Of a stretch of DNA of 64,000 nucleotides, positions 52,751-60,957 are shown piece by piece; position 1 is the first letter of the stretch; each line of letters starts with the position of its first letter. The translations under genes and the position numbers were made by a program. Source of the stretch: Facklamia sp050409585 (GTDB lineage Bacteria > Bacillota > Bacilli > Lactobacillales > Aerococcaceae); the NCBI RefSeq assembly GCF_050409585.1, contig NZ_JBNUPE010000011.1, positions 5,355 to 69,354 of the forward strand. The letters are read 5' to 3'. The notes beneath the pieces were generated by a model. That model saw only the letters and a program-made list of their open reading frames with translations, did not search any database and was not told the DNA's origin.

Positions 52751-53698
52751 TTATTGTTTAGCTTTTAATTTCTCAAGCATATCCACTGTCATCTTATCTA
52801 AATCATACTCTGCTTTAAAGTTCCATTCTTCTTTAGCAGCTGAAATATCCATTTCATCTGGCCAAGATTTCGCAATGCGCTCTAAAGTTGGATTCACATC
52901 GTAAGTCATTTCGAAGTCTGGCATGACTTTACGGATTGATGCCGCAATTTCTTCAGGCTCGAATGACATACCTGAAATATTGAAAGCATTGCGATGAACC
53001 AACTTATCAGCATCAGCTTCCATTAAATCAATGATTGCTTGAATAGCATCTGGCATGTACATCATGTCCATTTTTACACCTTGAGGAATATTGCAGACAT
53101 ATTTACCATACTTAATCGCATCATAATAGATTTGCACTGCGTAGTCAGTTGTTCCACCTCCTGGAGGTGTTACGTAAGATATTAAACCAGGGAAACGCAC
53201 GCCACGAGTATCCACACCAAAGCGAGTATAGTAATAATCACACAGTAACTCACCTGCTACCTTAGTAATTCCATACATTGTTGTTGGGCGTTGAATAGTA
53301 TCTTGAGGTGTACCAACTTTTGGTGTGTCTGGACCAAACGCACCAATAGATGAAGGTGTAAAAAATTGAAGCTCTAATGAACGAGCAACTTCTAATCCAT
53401 TTACTAAACCTTGCATGTTAATATCCCATGCTAATAAATGCTTTTCTTCTGCAACAGCTGATAATAAAGCAGCCATATGAATTAATGTGTCTACTTCGTG
53501 ATTTTTAGCAATAGCCATAAATGCGTCCATATCCATTACATCTAAAATAGCAAAGTTAGGATGATTACAGACTTCATTTCCCTCTACTACACGGATATCT
53601 GTAGGTACGACATTTTCTTCACCATACATATCATTTAACTTAACAACTAATTCCGAACCGATTTGGCCTAATGCACCAGTAATTAAGATTTTTTTCAT
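52751..53698 (-). CDS. tdh: L-threonine 3-dehydrogenase, short-chain (UDP-sugar epimerase-like) type
   Basis: Oxidises threonine to 2-amino-3-ketobutyrate with NAD. The 315-residue extended SDR has ITGALGQIGSEL (Rossmann loop), and the catalytic PSSIGAFGP and YGITKVAGELL. TPPGGGTTDYAV and a threonine-binding C-terminal region follow, matching the SDR-type TDH of Flavobacteria and Firmicutes rather than the zinc enzyme. It follows kbl after nine bases, the second enzyme of the same pathway, which makes the substrate assignment strong. Confidence 0.92.
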   Translation of the reverse strand: MKKILITGALGQIGSELVVKLNDMYGEENVVPTDIRVVEGNEVCNHPNFAILDVMDMDAFMAIAKNHEVDTLIHMAALLSAVAEEKHLLAWDINMQGLVNGLEVARSLELQFFTPSSIGAFGPDTPKVGTPQDTIQRPTTMYGITKVAGELLCDYYYTRFGVDTRGVRFPGLISYVTPPGGGTTDYAVQIYYDAIKYGKYVCNIPQGVKMDMMYMPDAIQAIIDLMEADADKLVHRNAFNISGMSFEPEEIAASIRKVMPDFEMTYDVNPTLERIAKSWPDEMDISAAKEEWNFKAEYDLDKMTVDMLEKLKAKQ

Positions 53699-53707
53699 GA
53701 TTCCCTC

Positions 53708-54895
53708 CTAGATTACGCCTAATTCTTTACCAACTTTTTCGTAGATGGTAATTGCTTGGTCTAACATCTCTTTAGTATGTGCAGCTGTTGGCATATTTCT
53801 CACACGACCAGTTCCGAGTGGTACTGTAGGAAAGACAATTGATTTAGCATAGACTCCTTCTTCTCTTAACCGTTTAGAGAAGGCTTGAGCTAATTTTTCT
53901 TCACCTAAAATAACTGGTGTAATTGGTGTTTCCGAGTTGCCAATATCAAAGCCTAATGCTTTTAATTCAGCTTTAAGATAGTTACCATTCTCCCATAGGC
54001 GATCGTGTAATTCTGATGATTCCATTAAGATATTAATCGATTCAGTAGCAGCTGCAGCATCCCCCGGTGTTAATGAAGTTGAGAATAGGAATGGACGTCC
54101 AGCTACTTTTAACCAGTCGATTAATTCTTGTGAACCCGCAACATAACCACCTACTACACCAAGAGCTTTTGAAAGGGTTCCAATTTGTAAGTCAATCTTA
54201 TCCGATAGACCGAAATGCTTAACTGTACCCGCACCTTTACCCATTACTCCTGATCCGTGCGCATCATCAACATAAGTAATTAAGTTGAATTCTTCTGCAA
54301 TTTCAACAATTTCTGGAATATTAGCTACGTCGCCATCCATTGAGAAAACACCGTCTGTAATGTACATTACTTTTTTGTATAAGCCTGATTCTGTTGCCTC
54401 TTTAGCTTTTGCACGTAAATCATCCATGTCTTGATGTTTCACTGGAATGATTTTAGCACGTGATAAACGACAGCCGTCAATGATTGAAGCGTGGTTTAAT
54501 GCATCTGAAAGAATAGCGTCTTCTTTGTTCATGATGGCAGAAATAGCAGCCATATTACAATTGAAGCCTGATTGAAAAGCTATTGCAGCTTCTGTTTTCT
54601 TAAATTCTGCAATTTTCTTTTCTAGAATATTGTGGACATCCATCGTACCATTAATCGTACGAACCGCACCTGCTCCCACTCCATACTTATCAATAGTTTT
54701 TTTAGCTACCTCTTTTAAACGTTCGGAAGTTGCTAAACCAAGATAGTTGTTTGATGATAAATTAATGAGCTCTTGTCCGTTAATTTCAATGATTGGGCCG
54801 TTTGCAGAAGATAAGGCTTCGATTTCATTATAGAGATTCTTTTCTTTCTTTTCTGCAATTGCTGCTGATAAAAATTCATGTAAGCTTTGTACCAC
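53708..54895 (-). CDS. kbl: Glycine C-acetyltransferase (2-amino-3-ketobutyrate CoA ligase)
   Basis: PLP enzyme splitting 2-amino-3-ketobutyrate with CoA into glycine and acetyl-CoA. The 395-residue protein has NLSSNNYLGLA, the DALNHASIIDG motif and the PLP lysine in GTLSKALGVVGGYV. It starts with a GTG (54893-54895) behind AAGGGGGAA, eight bases away. The upstream promoter overlaps a cre-like site, so catabolite repression is likely. Confidence 0.95.
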   Translation of the reverse strand: MVQSLHEFLSAAIAEKKEKNLYNEIEALSSANGPIIEINGQELINLSSNNYLGLATSERLKEVAKKTIDKYGVGAGAVRTINGTMDVHNILEKKIAEFKKTEAAIAFQSGFNCNMAAISAIMNKEDAILSDALNHASIIDGCRLSRAKIIPVKHQDMDDLRAKAKEATESGLYKKVMYITDGVFSMDGDVANIPEIVEIAEEFNLITYVDDAHGSGVMGKGAGTVKHFGLSDKIDLQIGTLSKALGVVGGYVAGSQELIDWLKVAGRPFLFSTSLTPGDAAAATESINILMESSELHDRLWENGNYLKAELKALGFDIGNSETPITPVILGEEKLAQAFSKRLREEGVYAKSIVFPTVPLGTGRVRNMPTAAHTKEMLDQAITIYEKVGKELGVI

Positions 54896-54924
54896 TTATA
54901 GTTCCCCCTTAATACTTTTACTAT

Positions 54925-54953
54925 ATTATAAAACGCTTCCAGGTTTAAAGCAA
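54925..54953 (-). promoter_or_regulatory. kbl-tdh promoter with an overlapping cre (CcpA) site
   Basis: On the minus strand TTGCTT (54948-54953) and TATAAT (54925-54930) are separated by exactly 17 bases. Within the spacer and running into the -10 is CTGGAAGCGTTTTAT (54928-54942), which fits the cre core TGNAANCG perfectly. CcpA bound there would block polymerase. Confidence 0.75.
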
Positions 54954-55022
54954 ATACAATCGTAATTATGATTAAATCCTTATTGATTTCTCATTATTTT
55001 CTTATTCTAAAGCTAAATTAAA

Positions 55023-56534
55023 CTAGTTCCGCTTGTTACTAAAATGTCGCGTCGACTGAACAGCCCTTCTCCAACCTTCATATAAATCTTCACTGCGATT
55101 TATTGACATTTTCGGTTTAAAAGTTATAGCGGGTTTAACTAAGCTTTGGATTTCTTCAATAGACTGCCAATAGTCTACTGCTAAGCCTGCTAGAAAAGCA
55201 GCCCCCAATGCCGTGGACTCAAGATTGGATAAGCGTGTTACTGCCGTATTTAAAATATCTGCTTGAAACTGCATCAAGTAATTATTTTTACAAGCGCCTC
55301 CATCGACTTTTAATTCTGGAATGACGACCCCCATTTCATCCTTTATTACATCAATGATGTCGCGCACTTGATAAGCTAAAGATTGCAAGGTCGCTTTAAC
55401 GAAGTCAGCTTTATCAGTGCCACGAGTTAAGCCAAACACAGCTCCTCTAGCCTGAGAATCCCAATAAGGAGCTCCTAATCCCGTGAAAGCTGGCACCACA
55501 TATACTTCATCTTCGTTTTTTGAATGTTGGGCGAGTTCCTCAGATTCAGAAGATTCTTCAATCATCCTTAATCCATCTCGTAACCATTGAATAGCTGAAC
55601 CCGCTACGAATATAGAGCCCTCAATACAGTATACTGGAGATTGGTTAGGAAATTTATAAGCGATAGAAGTAGATAGCGCATGCTTAGACAGCTTTAGCTC
55701 ATTCCCAATATTCATCAATATAAAGGCACCTGTTCCATAAGTTGATTTAACTTGCCCTTTATCAAAGGCGAGTTGACCAATCAATGCTGCTTGTTGATCT
55801 CCAGCCATACCAGCTAATGGTATTTCGTGACCGTAAAAATGATAGGTGGCTGTTTTTCCGTATATTTCAGAATTTGATACCACTTGGGGTAATAGTTGAG
55901 CAGGTATATTGAATATGTCTAAAAGCTCTCGATCCCATTCCAGAGTTTCAATATTAAATAAAAGGGTACGCGAAGCATTAGAATAGTCCGTAATATGGTG
56001 TCTGCCACCTGACAATTTCCACATCAACCAAGAATCTATTGTGCCAAAGGCTAAGTCGCCAGCTTCTGCTCTTATTTGAGAAGTTGGAAGATGGTCTAAA
56101 ATCCAACGAATTTTACTCGCTGAAAAATAAGGGTCAAGCGGTAAGCCTGTCTTTTTCTTAATAATATCTTCATAGCCACTCTTTTTAAGCGCTTGGCATA
56201 TTTCGCTTGATTGCCGCGATTGCCAGACAATCGCGTGATAGATAGGCTCTCCGCTTTCACGGTCCCAAATGACTGTCGTCTCTCTTTGATTAGTGACTCC
56301 AATTGCTACTATCTGCTTAGGTTGAATATTACCATTAATCAAAGCTTGAGAAATGACGGACTGAACGGATTGCCAAATCTCATTAGCATCTTGTTCTACC
56401 CAACCAGATTGAGGAAAAAATTGTTGAAATTCTTTTTGAGCACTGGCTATAAATTCACCTTGATGGTTCACTATGACTGCTCTAGTAGATGTCGTTCCTT
56501 GATCGATTGCCATTATATATCGGTCGTTTAACAA
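55023..56534 (-). CDS. glpK: Glycerol kinase
   Basis: Phosphorylates glycerol to glycerol-3-phosphate. The 503-residue FGGY kinase has AIDQGTTSTRA at the start, WGTIDSWL-type substrate residues (FGTIDSWLMWKLSGG), and GAPYWDSQARGA. The loop YHFYGHE holds the histidine phosphorylated by HPr in enterococcal-type enzymes, implying PTS control. The start is a TTG (56532-56534) with AGAGGGG seven bases upstream; this places the N-terminus as in relatives. Neither glpO nor glpF is adjacent. Confidence 0.96.
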   Translation of the reverse strand: MLNDRYIMAIDQGTTSTRAVIVNHQGEFIASAQKEFQQFFPQSGWVEQDANEIWQSVQSVISQALINGNIQPKQIVAIGVTNQRETTVIWDRESGEPIYHAIVWQSRQSSEICQALKKSGYEDIIKKKTGLPLDPYFSASKIRWILDHLPTSQIRAEAGDLAFGTIDSWLMWKLSGGRHHITDYSNASRTLLFNIETLEWDRELLDIFNIPAQLLPQVVSNSEIYGKTATYHFYGHEIPLAGMAGDQQAALIGQLAFDKGQVKSTYGTGAFILMNIGNELKLSKHALSTSIAYKFPNQSPVYCIEGSIFVAGSAIQWLRDGLRMIEESSESEELAQHSKNEDEVYVVPAFTGLGAPYWDSQARGAVFGLTRGTDKADFVKATLQSLAYQVRDIIDVIKDEMGVVIPELKVDGGACKNNYLMQFQADILNTAVTRLSNLESTALGAAFLAGLAVDYWQSIEEIQSLVKPAITFKPKMSINRSEDLYEGWRRAVQSTRHFSNKRN

Positions 56535-56574
56535 AATAAAGCCCCTCTCTTTAATCGCTTAATTGAGTGATTGT

Positions 56575-56603
56575 ATTATAGTTCTTGTCAATATACTTCT
56601 CAA
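56575..56603 (-). promoter_or_regulatory. glpK promoter
   Basis: On the minus strand TTGAGA (56598-56603) and a perfect TATAAT (56575-56580) are 17 bases apart. The promoter lies back to back with that of psuK. Confidence 0.75.
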
Positions 56604-56621
56604 GTTTCGTTTAATTAAGAC

Positions 56622-56666
56622 TTGTATTCTATTAATTTAAAGGTATAATTAAGACAAGAATCTTAA
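56622..56666 (+). promoter_or_regulatory. psuK-psuG promoter with an inverted-repeat operator candidate
   Basis: TTGTAT (56622-56627), a 16-base spacer and TATAAT (56644-56649) form the promoter. Immediately after it lies the perfect inverted repeat TTAAGA-N6-TCTTAA (56649-56666), covering the presumed start of transcription. Another TTAAGA half-site lies at 56615-56620, before the -35. The HTH domain of the kinase encoded just downstream is a natural candidate to bind it. Confidence 0.6.
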
Positions 56667-56679
56667 ATAAGGACAATTG

Positions 56680-57819
56680 TTGTCAGTGGGAGGTATTATC
56701 ATCAGACTCAACTCAAATGAAAAGCGTGTTTTGGATTTAATTAAGCAAGACCCTTTTCTTACTCAAACTAAACTTGCTGAAATTTTGAGTATTAATCGAT
56801 CTACTCTAGCTAATATTGTGTCATCACTTACGCAAAAGCGCTACCTGCAAGGTAGAGCCTATATTGTCAATGAACCAGCTGATATTTTTTGTATCGGAGC
56901 TATGAATATTGACCGTATCTTTCAGTTAAAAACACCTTTACTCAAATCCACCTCTAATCCTGTTAACTCAACAGTGACTGTTGGAGGAGTTGCACGAAAT
57001 GTAGCAGAAAACCTCGGAAGGATGGAACTCTCAGTGAGTTTACTATCTTTAGCAGGTATCGATGCTGATTTTGAAGAAATTAAGGCTATTACTCAGCCCT
57101 TTGTGAATTTAGACCATGTGAAATCCTTAGAAAATCACAATACGTCCTCCTACACAGCCATTCTCGATGAAACAGGTCAAATGGAAGTAGCCTTTGCTGA
57201 TATGGAAATCTGTGATCAAATGAATGCTGAATGGATTACTAGTTTCCATTTACAAATTGAAAATTGTCAATTCATTGCTATGGATCTTAATCTCACTCAA
57301 TCTGCCGTTGAACAAGTGATGAATATAGCGAAAAAACAGCAAATACCTCTGGTGGTTATTCCAGTTTCCGGACCGAAAATGAACCATCTGCCAGAGAATT
57401 TAAAAGGAATTACATGGCTAATTGTCAATCAGGATGAATCTGAAGAATACTTTAATCACAAAGTTAAGACGGAAGATGATTTTATATATCTCGCTGAGCT
57501 ATGGATTGATCGAGGAGTGGAAAATGTCATTATCACTCGTGGTACTAAACCATTGCTATACTCGAATCAAAAGAAAGAGTTTCTATATTTTCAACCTCCT
57601 AATAACCCTCGATTAGTTGATGTGACAGGGGCTGGCGATTCTTTTGTAGCGGGATTAATATACGGGCTCAAAAAAGAATATGCTCCAAGTGAAGCCATTC
57701 ATTATGGTATTACTAACTCTTATTACACTGTACAATCCCCTTCCACAGTTAGAAAAAATCTTAATGCGAAACTGTTTGAAGAAGAACGTCAATTGATTGG
57801 AAATTGTCAAATATTTTAA
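56680..57819 (+). CDS. psuK: PfkB-family kinase with N-terminal winged helix, probable pseudouridine kinase
   Basis: An N-terminal MarR/Lrp-like HTH (NSNEKRVLDLIKQ through SINRSTLANIVSSLTQKRYLQG, residues ~10-60) is fused to a ribokinase-type domain with GGVARNVAENLGRM and the C-terminal catalytic DVTGAGDSFVAGLIYG (DTGAGD-type base). Pairing with psuG makes pseudouridine the likely substrate. The start is uncertain: no ATG exists in the region. TTG at 56680 has AAGGA six bases upstream, while a strong GGGAGG lies inside the frame before ATT/ATC codons. The HTH suggests that it also regulates its own operon. Confidence 0.85.
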   Translation: MSVGGIIIRLNSNEKRVLDLIKQDPFLTQTKLAEILSINRSTLANIVSSLTQKRYLQGRAYIVNEPADIFCIGAMNIDRIFQLKTPLLKSTSNPVNSTVTVGGVARNVAENLGRMELSVSLLSLAGIDADFEEIKAITQPFVNLDHVKSLENHNTSSYTAILDETGQMEVAFADMEICDQMNAEWITSFHLQIENCQFIAMDLNLTQSAVEQVMNIAKKQQIPLVVIPVSGPKMNHLPENLKGITWLIVNQDESEEYFNHKVKTEDDFIYLAELWIDRGVENVIITRGTKPLLYSNQKKEFLYFQPPNNPRLVDVTGAGDSFVAGLIYGLKKEYAPSEAIHYGITNSYYTVQSPSTVRKNLNAKLFEEERQLIGNCQIF

Positions 57820-57837
57820 AGAAAGAGGAATATAACT

Positions 57838-58791
57838 ATGAATCAACCATATAATAAAGAAACAGCTAATGCTATGAATCATCCCCTATTATCCATCTCT
57901 AAAGAGGTTCAAGCAGCAATCATTCAACAAAAACCGATTGTAGCCTTAGAATCAACTATCGTTTCACACGGAATGCCTTATCCACAAAATGTTAAAATGG
58001 CACAAGAAACGGAACAAATTATTCGTGACCACGGAGCTGTTCCAGCAACCATAGCCATCATGAACGGGCAGTTTAAAATTGGCTTAGAAGAAGAAGACTT
58101 GGAAATCTTAGCTACAGCAAAAGATGTGGTCAAAGTATCCAGACGAGACTTAGCCGAAGTAATTGCCAATAAGCAATTAGGAGCCACTACCGTGGCTACA
58201 ACCATGATTGGCGCTCATCTAGCCGGGATTAAAGTGTTTGTAACCGGTGGAATTGGTGGGGTTCATCGTGGATATACTGAACACATGGATGTATCTGCTG
58301 ACCTTGAAGAGTTAGCCCAAACTCCTGTTACCGTGGTATGTGCGGGAGCTAAAGCTATTTTAGACTTACCAAGAACCTTGGAATACTTAGAAACTAAAGG
58401 GGTTCCGGTTACTGGTTATCAAACCGATTACCTGCCAGCCTTTTATTCTTCAACCTCACCTTACCGCTTGACTAGTAGGGCAGATTCTGCAGAAGAAATT
58501 GCCCAGCGAATGGTAGCCGCTGATCAACTAGATTTACAAGCTGGTTTATTGATTGCAAACCCAATCCCTAAAGAATACGAAATCCCTAACGATGAAATCA
58601 ATGCTATCATTGATCAAGCTTTAATTGAAGAAAAAGAAGCTGGCGTTCATGGTAAGGAATCCACCCCCTTCTTATTAGCAAAAATTGTTGAATTGACTGA
58701 AGGACGCTCATTAGAAACTAATATCCAATTGGTTTATAATAATGCAAAATTAGGTGCAGAAATTGCGGTTCAATACCAATTGAAAAACTAA
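57838..58791 (+). CDS. psuG: Pseudouridine-5'-phosphate glycosidase
   Basis: PsuG splits the C-C bond of pseudouridine 5'-phosphate into uracil and ribose 5-phosphate. The 317-residue protein has VALESTIVSHGMPYPQN, KLGATTVATT-type metal region (KQLGATTVATTM), FVTGGIGGVHRG and VVCAGAKAILDLPRT, all family signatures. It follows the kinase gene after 18 bases. upp elsewhere in the window can re-use the uracil. No pseudouridine transporter is adjacent. Confidence 0.96.
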   Translation: MNQPYNKETANAMNHPLLSISKEVQAAIIQQKPIVALESTIVSHGMPYPQNVKMAQETEQIIRDHGAVPATIAIMNGQFKIGLEEEDLEILATAKDVVKVSRRDLAEVIANKQLGATTVATTMIGAHLAGIKVFVTGGIGGVHRGYTEHMDVSADLEELAQTPVTVVCAGAKAILDLPRTLEYLETKGVPVTGYQTDYLPAFYSSTSPYRLTSRADSAEEIAQRMVAADQLDLQAGLLIANPIPKEYEIPNDEINAIIDQALIEEKEAGVHGKESTPFLLAKIVELTEGRSLETNIQLVYNNAKLGAEIAVQYQLKN

Positions 58792-58813
58792 TGTGTCTTC
58801 CAAAAGTATTTTT

Positions 58814-58852
58814 AGCCTCTAGTTTGGGTTATTCCTGAATTGGAGGCTTTTA
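58814..58852 (+). terminator. Terminator after psuG
   Basis: AGCCTCTA pairs with TGGAGGCT around a 20-base loop, followed by TTTATAT. The tail is moderately U-rich. Confidence 0.65.
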
Positions 58853-58878
58853 TATGTGATCATGAGTGATTAACTTAG

Positions 58879-58918
58879 AAAGCAAACGCTTGCTTTATCG
58901 ACCTTATAAAGGTATATT
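58879..58918 (+). promoter_or_regulatory. Promoter of the BMP gene with a LacI-type/cre-like palindrome on the -35
   Basis: TTGCTT (58890-58895), 17 bases and TATATT (58913-58918) form the promoter. The near-perfect palindrome AAAGCAAACGCTTGCTTT (58879-58896) overlaps the -35. The central CG and half-sites resemble operators of the LacI/GalR family, and it matches the degenerate cre consensus at about 13 of 16 positions. Repression at this site is likely; the regulator is unknown. Confidence 0.65.
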
Positions 58919-58944
58919 ATAGTTAAAACAAATGGAGGTATTCT

Positions 58945-60060
58945 ATGAAAAAATTATTAACACTATCGGCAGCTGCCTTAACACTAGGTGCAGCTACATT
59001 ACCTTTAGCAACTGTTGTTGCTCAAGAACAAATTTCACCAGTAATCATTACTGACGTTGGTGGAGTGGACGATAAATCATTCAACCAATCTGCTTGGGAA
59101 GGTTTACAAGCTTACGGTGAAGAAAATGAATTAGAAGAAGGCCCTGGTGGCTACTTCTATCTTGAATCTAAGTCAGATTCAGATTATGTAACAAACATCA
59201 ATGCAGCTATCCAAGGTGGATCAAACCTTATTTTTGGTATTGGTTATAAGTTACAACCGGCTATTGATGAAGCAGCTGAACAAAACCCAGATGGACATTT
59301 TGTTATCGTAGACTCTGTTGTTGAAAAAGACAACGTAGCTTCTATTACCTTTAAAGACAACGAAGCAGCTTTCTTAGCAGGTGTTGCTGCAGCTATGACT
59401 ACTAAGACAGACCACATCGGTTTTATCGGTGGAGTTGAATCTGAAGTAATTGACCGTTTCGAAGCTGGTTTTGTAGCTGGTGCTAAAACAGTTAACCCTG
59501 ATATCGAAATATCAATCGAGTATGCTGGTCACTTTGCAGATGCTCCTAAAGGAAAGCAACTAGCAGCTTCAATCTACTCTAGTGGCGCAGACATCATTTA
59601 TCATGCTGCTGGTGGAACTGGCCAAGGTGTATTCTCAGAAGCTAAAGACCGTGTATCAAACGATCCTTCTCAAGAATTATACGTAATTGGTGTAGACTTA
59701 GACCAAGACGCTGAAGGTTTAATTGAAATTGACGGTGAAGAGCGTCACTTAACATTAACATCTACATTGAAACAAGTTGGTGAATCAGTGAAAGCATTTG
59801 CTGAAAAAACACAAGCTGAAGGTTTTGAAGGTGGCGTTCAAACTTTAGGTTTAGCTGATGGTGGTGTAGACCTTACAACTGAATTCTTAACTGACGAAGT
59901 TAAGAAAGCTGTTGAAGACTACAAACAACAAATCATCAATGGCGAAATCGTTGTCCCTGAAAAACCAGGTGAAGAGATGACCTCTAATGAAGATGCTGAT
60001 GCAGAAAAAGCTGAAGACGAAACAGAAGAAGAAACTGCTGAAGAAACTGAAGCAGAATAA
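58945..60060 (+). CDS. BMP-family substrate-binding protein (nucleoside type) without a lipobox, acidic tail
   Basis: Periplasmic-binding-protein-like BMP/Med family (TmpC, BmpA), which captures nucleosides for ABC importers. The mature part starts with SPVIITDVGGVDDKSFNQSA, a BMP hallmark, and shows GIGYKLQPAI and FIGGVESEVIDRFEAGFVAG. The signal peptide (residues 1-26, cleavage near VVA-QE) lacks the Cys of a lipobox, unlike usual Gram-positive BMPs. The last ~35 residues are an acidic Glu/Ala/Thr tail. No permease or ATPase gene is adjacent. GGAGG precedes the ATG. Confidence 0.88.
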   Translation: MKKLLTLSAAALTLGAATLPLATVVAQEQISPVIITDVGGVDDKSFNQSAWEGLQAYGEENELEEGPGGYFYLESKSDSDYVTNINAAIQGGSNLIFGIGYKLQPAIDEAAEQNPDGHFVIVDSVVEKDNVASITFKDNEAAFLAGVAAAMTTKTDHIGFIGGVESEVIDRFEAGFVAGAKTVNPDIEISIEYAGHFADAPKGKQLAASIYSSGADIIYHAAGGTGQGVFSEAKDRVSNDPSQELYVIGVDLDQDAEGLIEIDGEERHLTLTSTLKQVGESVKAFAEKTQAEGFEGGVQTLGLADGGVDLTTEFLTDEVKKAVEDYKQQIINGEIVVPEKPGEEMTSNEDADAEKAEDETEEETAEETEAE

Positions 60061-60078
60061 TAATTTAAAATTAATTAC

Positions 60079-60120
60079 AAAAAAGAGCAAGCTTGATTTA
60101 TCTCAAGCTTGCTCTTTTTT
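60079..60120. terminator. Strong bidirectional terminator after the BMP gene
   Basis: AAAAAAGAGCAAGCTTGA pairs perfectly with TCAAGCTTGCTCTTTTTT around six bases. Confidence 0.95.
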
Positions 60121-60271
60121 CTATTTAGAACTACTTAACGTATATAATAGAAAGTCTTTTGATTGGATTAATTATATTCGACTATTACTTCTAGGAACAA
60201 TTAGGATAATGTTTTTTCAACTATTGACTTATATTTCAAAATTGCGTAAGATATATGTGTATTTCTATATT

Positions 60272-60344
<73 letters not shown>

Positions 60345-60540
60345 TTTACAGTAATAAAGGGAATTAACTACTGATAAAAAGCTTGATATTATAAGCTTTC
60401 TAGAGGTGGTTATTTTATTTTGTTTCAAATAGTAGTAATCAACCCACGTAAAAAACCACGTAAGATTTAAAATAAACCCCGACTAATTAAAAAACCTCCT
60501 TCTCGAATGAGTGGGAGGTTTTTAAATAATTACCTTGGTT
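60345..60540. other. Gene-free stretch after tRNA-Ala
   Basis: No gene is visible. A short hairpin AAAGCTT/AAGCTTT (around 60380-60402) follows the tRNA. CCACGTAA occurs twice 12 bases apart (60444 and 60456 regions). I found no copy of the tRNA 3' end further right that would mark an attachment site. Confidence 0.5.
60489..60526. terminator. Terminator-like hairpin before the membrane-protein pair
   Basis: AAAAACCTCC pairs with GGGAGGTTTTT around about 13 bases. It is usable in both directions and could end the minus-strand membrane-protein transcript. Confidence 0.8.
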
Positions 60541-60954
60541 TTAATGAGCATAAATAGCTTTTTTAAAAGTTTCTGATGAGCTCGGTAGTTTAACCCATTC
60601 ATAAACTAATTTGAAAGGCGAAGGTTTTCTTTTTATTTTCTTGCTCTCACATAAAACTGGTGAATATCCAGTCGCTTCTAACTGCGCAGCATTTTCTAAT
60701 AATAATTCACTGAAGAATATCAGACTTTGTTTATAATTTATAAAATAGAGACCTATAAATTTTAACTTTTTTGACCAAGCGTTACAGAATCTGTTAGCAA
60801 CTTTTATATGTAATTGTAATATTATTAAAGGAAATACTAGATATGATAGAAGATTTGCAAAAACTATGCCATCTCTTTTGAACCGATAAAAAGTAATAAC
60901 TGATAAATATGAAAACCATAATACAATAGTACTTAGCAGAGCTATTATTATCAT
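60541..60954 (-). CDS. Unknown membrane protein, second gene of a pair
   Basis: 137 residues with two N-terminal membrane segments (about 1-20 and 30-50) and a cytoplasmic, basic C-terminal part (CESKKIKRKPSPFKLVYEW). I recognise no domain. It starts three bases after the stop of the upstream 186-residue gene, so the two are surely translated together. The stretch is more AT-rich than the housekeeping genes and lies between a tRNA gene and phage debris, suggesting acquired DNA. A terminator lies directly downstream. Confidence 0.6.
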   Translation of the reverse strand: MIIIALLSTIVLWFSYLSVITFYRFKRDGIVFANLLSYLVFPLIILQLHIKVANRFCNAWSKKLKFIGLYFINYKQSLIFFSELLLENAAQLEATGYSPVLCESKKIKRKPSPFKLVYEWVKLPSSSETFKKAIYAH

Positions 60955-60957
60955 AAA

